From Salinigranum halophilum (GTDB taxonomy: Archaea; Halobacteriota; Halobacteria; Halobacteriales; Haloferacaceae): a stretch of 64,000 nucleotides of DNA. Shown here piece by piece: positions 59,778 to 64,000 of the stretch. Below the pieces are notes generated by a model. It was not told the DNA's origin and did not search any database. It saw nothing but the letters and a program-made list of their open reading frames with translations. The stretch is from NCBI RefSeq assembly GCF_007004735.1, contig NZ_SSNL01000004.1, positions 434,001 to 498,000 on the forward strand. The letters run 5' to 3'. Each line of letters starts with the position of its first letter. The stretch's first letter is position 1. The position numbers were made by a program, and so were the translations under genes.

Positions 59778-59787
59778 ATCTATAAGT
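59778..59787 (+). promoter_or_regulatory. Promoter region of the sugar ABC operon
   Basis: The stretch TATCTATAAGT around 59778-59787 is AT-rich in GC-rich surroundings and lies 32-41 bases before the ATG at 59819. It would allow the importer to be transcribed separately from the beta-galactosidase gene. Confidence 0.5.
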
Positions 59788-59818
59788 ATTGAAATTCAAA
59801 CCATCCATAGACACTACC

Positions 59819-61210
59819 ATGACCAATCATGCTGACACGATGCGGCGGCGGCGACTACTCGCCCTGCTCGGTGCCGGCGGCGTGGCGGGGCTCGCGGGGT
59901 GTGCGGGGACCGGCGAGGCACCGGGGACCGAGACGCAGTCGTCCGGCGGGTCGACGGACGCCTCGGGCGGGGCGTCGTCGACCGAGTCGGCGAGCCAGTC
60001 GACCCAGACCGGGCCGGCGATGGCCCAGGAGATAGAGGTGTGGGGCTGGGACGTCGCGGCGAAGTCGCTCGACCTCATCGACGAGCCGTACGAGGAGGCA
60101 CACGGCGGGTCGGTGAGCATCAACCAGATCGGCCGGGCCGACCTGAAGGACAAGTTCAAGTCGACACTCCTGTCGGGGTCGGGCGCGCCGGCCGCGGCGA
60201 TGATGGAGAGCGTCGACGCCGCCTCGTGGGTCGACACGGGCGGCCTGCGCGACATCTCCGGGTGGCTCGACGAGTCCGGCATCAAGAGCAAGTTCGTCTC
60301 CGGCAAGTGGGGCCCGCTCGAGAACGAAGGCGGCACGTTCGCCCTGCCGTGGGACATCGGTCCCGTCGGGACGTTCTACCGCCGCGACGTCATGAACGAG
60401 TACGACATCGACGTCTCCTCGGTCGAGACGTGGGACCAGTACATCGAGGAGGGAACGAAACTCCCCGACGACCAGTACCTCCTCAACCTCCCGTCGAACG
60501 ACTACGACGGCCTCTGGCGGATGATGTTCCGACAGATCGGCGGGCAGCCGTTCACGGAGAACGGCGCGGTCAACATCCACTCCGATAAGAGCCTGCAGGT
60601 GGCGCGCATCCTGAAGCGCATCCGCGATTCGGGCGTCGCCAACGACCTCGCCTCGTGGTCGTCGTCGTGGTTCACGGCGTTCGGCCAGGGGACGACGGCC
60701 AGCCTCACCGCGGGTGCGTGGATGGAAGGCACGCTGAAGGCCGAGCTGGGCGATACGGCCGGGCAGTGGGGCGTTTTCGAGCCGCCGGCCATCGAGTCCG
60801 GTGGCTCCCGCGCGACGAACTGGGGCGGCTCGAATATCACCATCCCGGAGCAGGTCTCCGACGAGACGGCCCGCCGCGCCTGGGACTACATGGCGTTCAC
60901 CCTCGGCCAGAAGGAGCACCAGATCACGATGTACAACGAGTTCGGCATCTTCCCCGCGCTCAAACCCGCGTACGAGAGCGACGCGTTCGACGACGGGAGC
61001 GCCTTCCTCGACGGACAGGCCGCCGGTCGGATGTTCGCCGAACTCGCCCCCGAAATCGCCCCGTACCGCTTCACCGTCGACACACCCGAGGTGACGAAGG
61101 CGATCAACACCCACTTCCGCGACATGATGACCGGGAGCAAGACGGCCAAGGAAGCCGTCGACGCGGCCGCACAGCAGGTCGCCGACCGAACCGAACGGGA
61201 CCTCGCCTGA
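59819..61210 (+). CDS. Sugar ABC transporter substrate-binding lipoprotein
   Basis: 463 residues. A Tat signal with lipobox (RRRRLLALLGAGG then LAGC, Cys28) predicts a lipid-anchored exported protein. After a Ser/Gly/Thr-rich linker (~30-75) comes a MalE/UgpB-type binding fold: IEVWGWDVAAKSLDLIDEPY, ALPWDIGPVGTFYRRDVMNE, LTAGAWMEGTLKAELGD and RRAWDYMAFTLGQKEHQITM. It hands sugar to the two permeases downstream. The substrate is likely a galactoside or other oligosaccharide given the GH42 neighbour. A second Met at 59840 is also possible. Confidence 0.92.
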   Translation: MTNHADTMRRRRLLALLGAGGVAGLAGCAGTGEAPGTETQSSGGSTDASGGASSTESASQSTQTGPAMAQEIEVWGWDVAAKSLDLIDEPYEEAHGGSVSINQIGRADLKDKFKSTLLSGSGAPAAAMMESVDAASWVDTGGLRDISGWLDESGIKSKFVSGKWGPLENEGGTFALPWDIGPVGTFYRRDVMNEYDIDVSSVETWDQYIEEGTKLPDDQYLLNLPSNDYDGLWRMMFRQIGGQPFTENGAVNIHSDKSLQVARILKRIRDSGVANDLASWSSSWFTAFGQGTTASLTAGAWMEGTLKAELGDTAGQWGVFEPPAIESGGSRATNWGGSNITIPEQVSDETARRAWDYMAFTLGQKEHQITMYNEFGIFPALKPAYESDAFDDGSAFLDGQAAGRMFAELAPEIAPYRFTVDTPEVTKAINTHFRDMMTGSKTAKEAVDAAAQQVADRTERDLA

Positions 61211-61220
61211 GGCGGTCACC

Positions 61221-62234
61221 ATGGCTATCCGCGACGCGCCGTTCGGCGTCCCAGCGTCGCTGAGCGACAGGGCCCGGTTCCTCAGACAGGCGCTCTCGGC
61301 GCGGCTCCCGAGCGCGAGCGACAGCACTGTCGGCTATCTCTTCTTGCTCCCGGCCATCGCCCTGTTCGCCGTCTTCCTCGCGTTCCCCATCGTCTACACC
61401 CTGTATCTCTCCTTCTTCAGGTTCCAGGGTGTCGGCGGCGAGACGCTCTTTTGGATCAACACGGACCTCTTCTCGTATCGGCTGGTCTCCATCGCCCAAC
61501 TGGAGTTCGTCGGCCTGCGGAACTACACGGCGATGTTCACGGACACCCTGTTCCATCAGGCGCTGTTCAACACCGTGTTCATCCTCGTCGTGCAGGTGCC
61601 GCTGATGGTGGCGCTGGCGCTTCTGTTCGCCGTCGCGCTTGACGCCTCGTTCGTCCGCCTGCGCGGGTTCTTCCGGACGGCGCTCGCCCTGCCGGTGTCG
61701 GCGAACCTCGTCGCGTACTCGACGGTGTTCCTCCTGATGATGCAGGACGCCGGCCTCGTCAACTACCTCCTGACGAGCGTCGGCCTGCCGGCGGTTCCGT
61801 GGCTCACCAGCGAGTTCTGGTCGCGCATGACCATCGTCGGGGCCGTGACGTGGCGGTGGACCGGCTACAACATGATCATCCTGCTGGCCGGTCTCCAGAA
61901 CATCCCCCAGCAGCTGTACGAGGCCGCCGAGATCGACGGTGCCGACCGGGTCGAGAAGTTCCGGTACGTGACGGTTCCACAGCTTCGGCCCGTCCTCCTG
62001 TTCGTCTTCGTCACCTCCACCATCGGGACGTTCAAGCTCTTCTCCGAGCCCGTCATCATCAACGGAGGCGGCGCGCCGCTGGAGTCGACGATCACCATCG
62101 TGCAGTACATCTACCAGACGGCGTTCATCGACTTCCGCCTCGGCTACGCGAGCGCGCTCACCTACGTCCTCATCGGCGTGGTGAGCGTCCTCTCGATGGT
62201 CCAGCTCCGGGTCGGGGGTGAGGGCGATGCGTGA
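61221..62234 (+). CDS. Sugar ABC transporter permease (MalF/UgpA type)
   Basis: 337 residues and six transmembrane helices plus an N-terminal extension. LLPAIALFAVFLAFPIVYTL is the first helix. The EAA loop that contacts the ATPase is LYEAAEIDGADRVEKFRYVT followed by VPQLRP. It ends eight bases inside the next permease gene. Part of the importer that starts with the binding protein ten bases upstream. Confidence 0.92.
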   Translation: MAIRDAPFGVPASLSDRARFLRQALSARLPSASDSTVGYLFLLPAIALFAVFLAFPIVYTLYLSFFRFQGVGGETLFWINTDLFSYRLVSIAQLEFVGLRNYTAMFTDTLFHQALFNTVFILVVQVPLMVALALLFAVALDASFVRLRGFFRTALALPVSANLVAYSTVFLLMMQDAGLVNYLLTSVGLPAVPWLTSEFWSRMTIVGAVTWRWTGYNMIILLAGLQNIPQQLYEAAEIDGADRVEKFRYVTVPQLRPVLLFVFVTSTIGTFKLFSEPVIINGGGAPLESTITIVQYIYQTAFIDFRLGYASALTYVLIGVVSVLSMVQLRVGGEGDA

Positions 62235-63150
62235 GGAGACCCGTCGCGAGGGCGTCTGGCAGTTCCTCACCTACACCTTCATCCTGCTGGGGACGGTCGT
62301 GACGCTGGTCCCGCTGTACTGGATCGTCGTCGCGGCGACCCTCCCCGAGTCGGAGTTCCTCTCCTCGACGGACCCGCAGTTGATTCCGGGCGGGGAGTTC
62401 CTCGGGAACTTCCAGTCGCTGCAGGCGCGCGAGAACGTCCAGTTCGTCGGCTCACTCGGCGAGATGCACGAGTACATCCAGCTCGGCCCGGTCTACTTCG
62501 CGTACGACGTCTGGCACCTGTGGAACCCCGGTGCCATCGAGAACAGCATCTTCATCGCCGTCACCTACACGCTGCTGTCGCTCGTGCTCTGTTCGATGGC
62601 CGGCTTCGCGTTCGCGAAGTACGAGTTCCGCTTCAAGAAGCCCATCTTCTACGCCATCCTCGCGACCCTCATCCTGCCCATCCAGCTGCTCGTCATCCCG
62701 CTGTTCCTCCTGATGAGCCAGCTGGACATGACCAACACCTACTGGGCCATCATCTTACCGTGGGCGGCCAACCCGCTCGGTATCTTCCTCATGCGGCAGA
62801 ACATGAAGTCCATCCCGGACGCCCTCTTGGAGTCGGCGCGGATGGACGGCGCGACGGAGTTCCAGCTGTACTACAAGATCGCGCTGCCGACGATGAAGTC
62901 CTCGCTCGCGGCGCTGGCCATCATCCTCTTTCTGTTCCAGTGGAACCTCTTCTTGTTCCCGCTCGTCATCCTCGAACAGAGCAAGTACACTATCCCGGTC
63001 GCCATCAACCAGCTCGTCGGTGCCCAGCGCGTCTACTACGACCAGATCATGGTCGCGGCGACCCTCTCTATCGTTCCGATCTTCCTGCTCTTCTTGTTCC
63101 TCCAGAAACAGTTCGTCAGCGGTATCCTCGCGGGGTCGGTCAAGGAGTAA
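62227..63150 (+). CDS. Sugar ABC transporter permease (MalG/UgpE type)
   Basis: 307 residues. The N-terminal helix FLTYTFILLGTVVTLVPLYW is followed by an unusually long ~75-residue outside loop, then five helices. The EAA loop is LLESARMDGATEFQLYYKIA followed by LPTMKS. The ATG at 62227 overlaps the previous gene by eight bases; a GTG at 62218 is an alternative. It forms the second half of the membrane channel. Confidence 0.92.
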   Translation: MREETRREGVWQFLTYTFILLGTVVTLVPLYWIVVAATLPESEFLSSTDPQLIPGGEFLGNFQSLQARENVQFVGSLGEMHEYIQLGPVYFAYDVWHLWNPGAIENSIFIAVTYTLLSLVLCSMAGFAFAKYEFRFKKPIFYAILATLILPIQLLVIPLFLLMSQLDMTNTYWAIILPWAANPLGIFLMRQNMKSIPDALLESARMDGATEFQLYYKIALPTMKSSLAALAIILFLFQWNLFLFPLVILEQSKYTIPVAINQLVGAQRVYYDQIMVAATLSIVPIFLLFLFLQKQFVSGILAGSVKE

Positions 63151-63153
63151 CTC

Positions 63154-64000
63154 ATGTCAGGAATCACACTCGAGACGGTACGGAAGGAGTTCGGTGACGG
63201 CGGCGAGACGGTCCTCGCCGTCGACGACGTCGACCTCGAAATCGCCGACGGGGAGTTCCTCGTCCTCGTCGGCCCCTCGGGGTGCGGGAAGACCACGACG
63301 CTTCGTTGCATCGCGGGGCTCGAAGACGTGACCGCCGGGACCATCTCCTTCGGCACCCGCGACGTCACGCCGCTTCGAGCGCGCGACCGCGACGTGGCGA
63401 TGGTGTTCCAGAACTACGCGCTCTACCCGCATATGAGCGTGAAGAAGAACATCGGGTTCGGCCTCCGACTGTCGACGCAGCTCTCCTCCGCGGAGATCGA
63501 CTCGCGCGTCGAGGAGACCGCCGAGATGCTCGGCATCTCCGAACTCCTCGGCGACAAGCCGAAGGAACTCTCGGGCGGCCAGCAACAGCGGGTCGCGCTG
63601 GGTCGGGCCATCATCCGCGAGCCGGAGGTGTTCTTGATGGACGAGCCGCTCTCGAACCTGGACGCGAAGCTCCGCGCGCAGATGCGGACCGAACTCCAGG
63701 AGCTCCAGCACCAACTGGGCACCACGACGGTGTACGTCACGCACGACCAGACGGAGGCGATGGCGATGGGCGACCGCATCGCCGTCATGGACGACGGTGT
63801 CCTCCAGCAGGTCGGCCGGCCCGAGGAGGTGTACCTCTCGCCGACCAACGAGTTCGTCGCCGACTTCATCGGGAGCCCCTCCATCAACCTCTTCACCGCC
63901 GACGTCGACGGGACGACCCTCTCGGGGCCCGGAGGGTTCACCTACGACCTCTCGGCGGCCTCGCTCGTCGATGGCCGCGACCGGGTCAGAGTGGGAATCC
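63154..64000 (+). CDS. Sugar ABC transporter ATP-binding protein (MalK/UgpC type, partial)
   Basis: The frame is open to the window end, giving 282 residues without a stop. Walker A is VGPSGCGKTTTLRCIAG, the Q loop MVFQNYALYPHMSVKKNIGF, the signature LSGGQQQRVALGRAI, Walker B VFLMDEPLSNLDAKLRAQMR, and the switch His is in VYVTHDQTEAMAMGDRIAVM. The C-terminal TOBE/regulatory domain begins after FIGSPSINLF and is cut. Its ATG lies three bases after the preceding stop. It energises the sugar importer. Confidence 0.95.
   Translation, partial: MSGITLETVRKEFGDGGETVLAVDDVDLEIADGEFLVLVGPSGCGKTTTLRCIAGLEDVTAGTISFGTRDVTPLRARDRDVAMVFQNYALYPHMSVKKNIGFGLRLSTQLSSAEIDSRVEETAEMLGISELLGDKPKELSGGQQQRVALGRAIIREPEVFLMDEPLSNLDAKLRAQMRTELQELQHQLGTTTVYVTHDQTEAMAMGDRIAVMDDGVLQQVGRPEEVYLSPTNEFVADFIGSPSINLFTADVDGTTLSGPGGFTYDLSAASLVDGRDRVRVGI

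Noticed and set aside
1-64000. CRISPR array, rRNA genes or replication origin
   Set aside because: No regularly spaced repeats, no rRNA conserved blocks, and no orc1/cdc6 gene or clustered origin boxes were seen.

Overview
The window is a chromosomal segment of a halophilic archaeon (class Halobacteria). The DNA is visibly GC-rich, the proteins are very acidic, and many genes have a TATA box about 27 bases before the start codon, as expected for leaderless transcripts. Other markers are an intron-containing elongator tRNA-Met, archaeal GatD and Cbf5/TruB, JAMM desampylases, a ThiD-ThiN fusion, KaiC-like ATPases and Tat lipoproteins. I cannot name the genus from sequence alone. There is no rRNA, CRISPR array, intact transposon or replication origin.

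Region by region. 1-5.5 kb: the tail of an FtsX/MacB-type permease, tRNA-Met with intron, haloarchaeal proteins of unknown function, a VTT/DedA-like membrane protein and phosphoglycerate mutase (gpmI). 5.5-15 kb: a large Tat-exported protein with a Vps62/NPP1-like HWHDWE motif, a DUF1405 protein, an ArsR-type regulator, gatD, a lone IS630-type helix-turn-helix protein, a GNAT protein and a NosD-like beta-helix protein. 15-18.9 kb: carA divergent from an Lrp/AsnC gene across a perfect palindrome, a type I Idi-like protein with an altered active site, a JAMM desampylase and an SDR. 18.9-30.7 kb: kynureninase, two alpha/beta hydrolases, an AIR-synthase-like protein, a histidine kinase, an APC permease with fused USP domains, a separate USP, and MFS and YeiH transporters.

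30.9-36.8 kb: the translation-linked set adk, DUF106/EMC3-like, cmk and truB, ending in tRNA-Pro(GGG). Between adk and DUF106 lie a frameshifted lipoprotein gene and a TetR regulator facing a SHOCT gene across two palindromic operators. 36.75-37.53 kb: a very small element flanked by 15-base copies of the tRNA-Pro 3' end and carrying only hicB-hicA. 37.6-43.9 kb: an exported protein of unknown function, a double-domain KaiC-like ATPase followed by a LOV-domain histidine kinase, an SDR and a sugar-nucleotide epimerase.

44.1-50.7 kb: a likely thiamine salvage region with two tenA genes, an SSS transporter, an unusual Nramp-fold transporter, a P-loop protein and a divergent thiDN. Similar inverted repeats lie before the tenA/thiDN and SSS promoters. 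50.7-57.6 kb: a GAF-PAS-LOV histidine kinase, an MFS transporter, a membrane spermidine-synthase-like protein, a second JAMM protein and a HemG-like flavodoxin. 57.7-64 kb: a GH42 beta-galactosidase followed by a lipoprotein-dependent sugar ABC importer (binding protein, two permeases, ATPase cut by the window end), probably for uptake and hydrolysis of galactosides.
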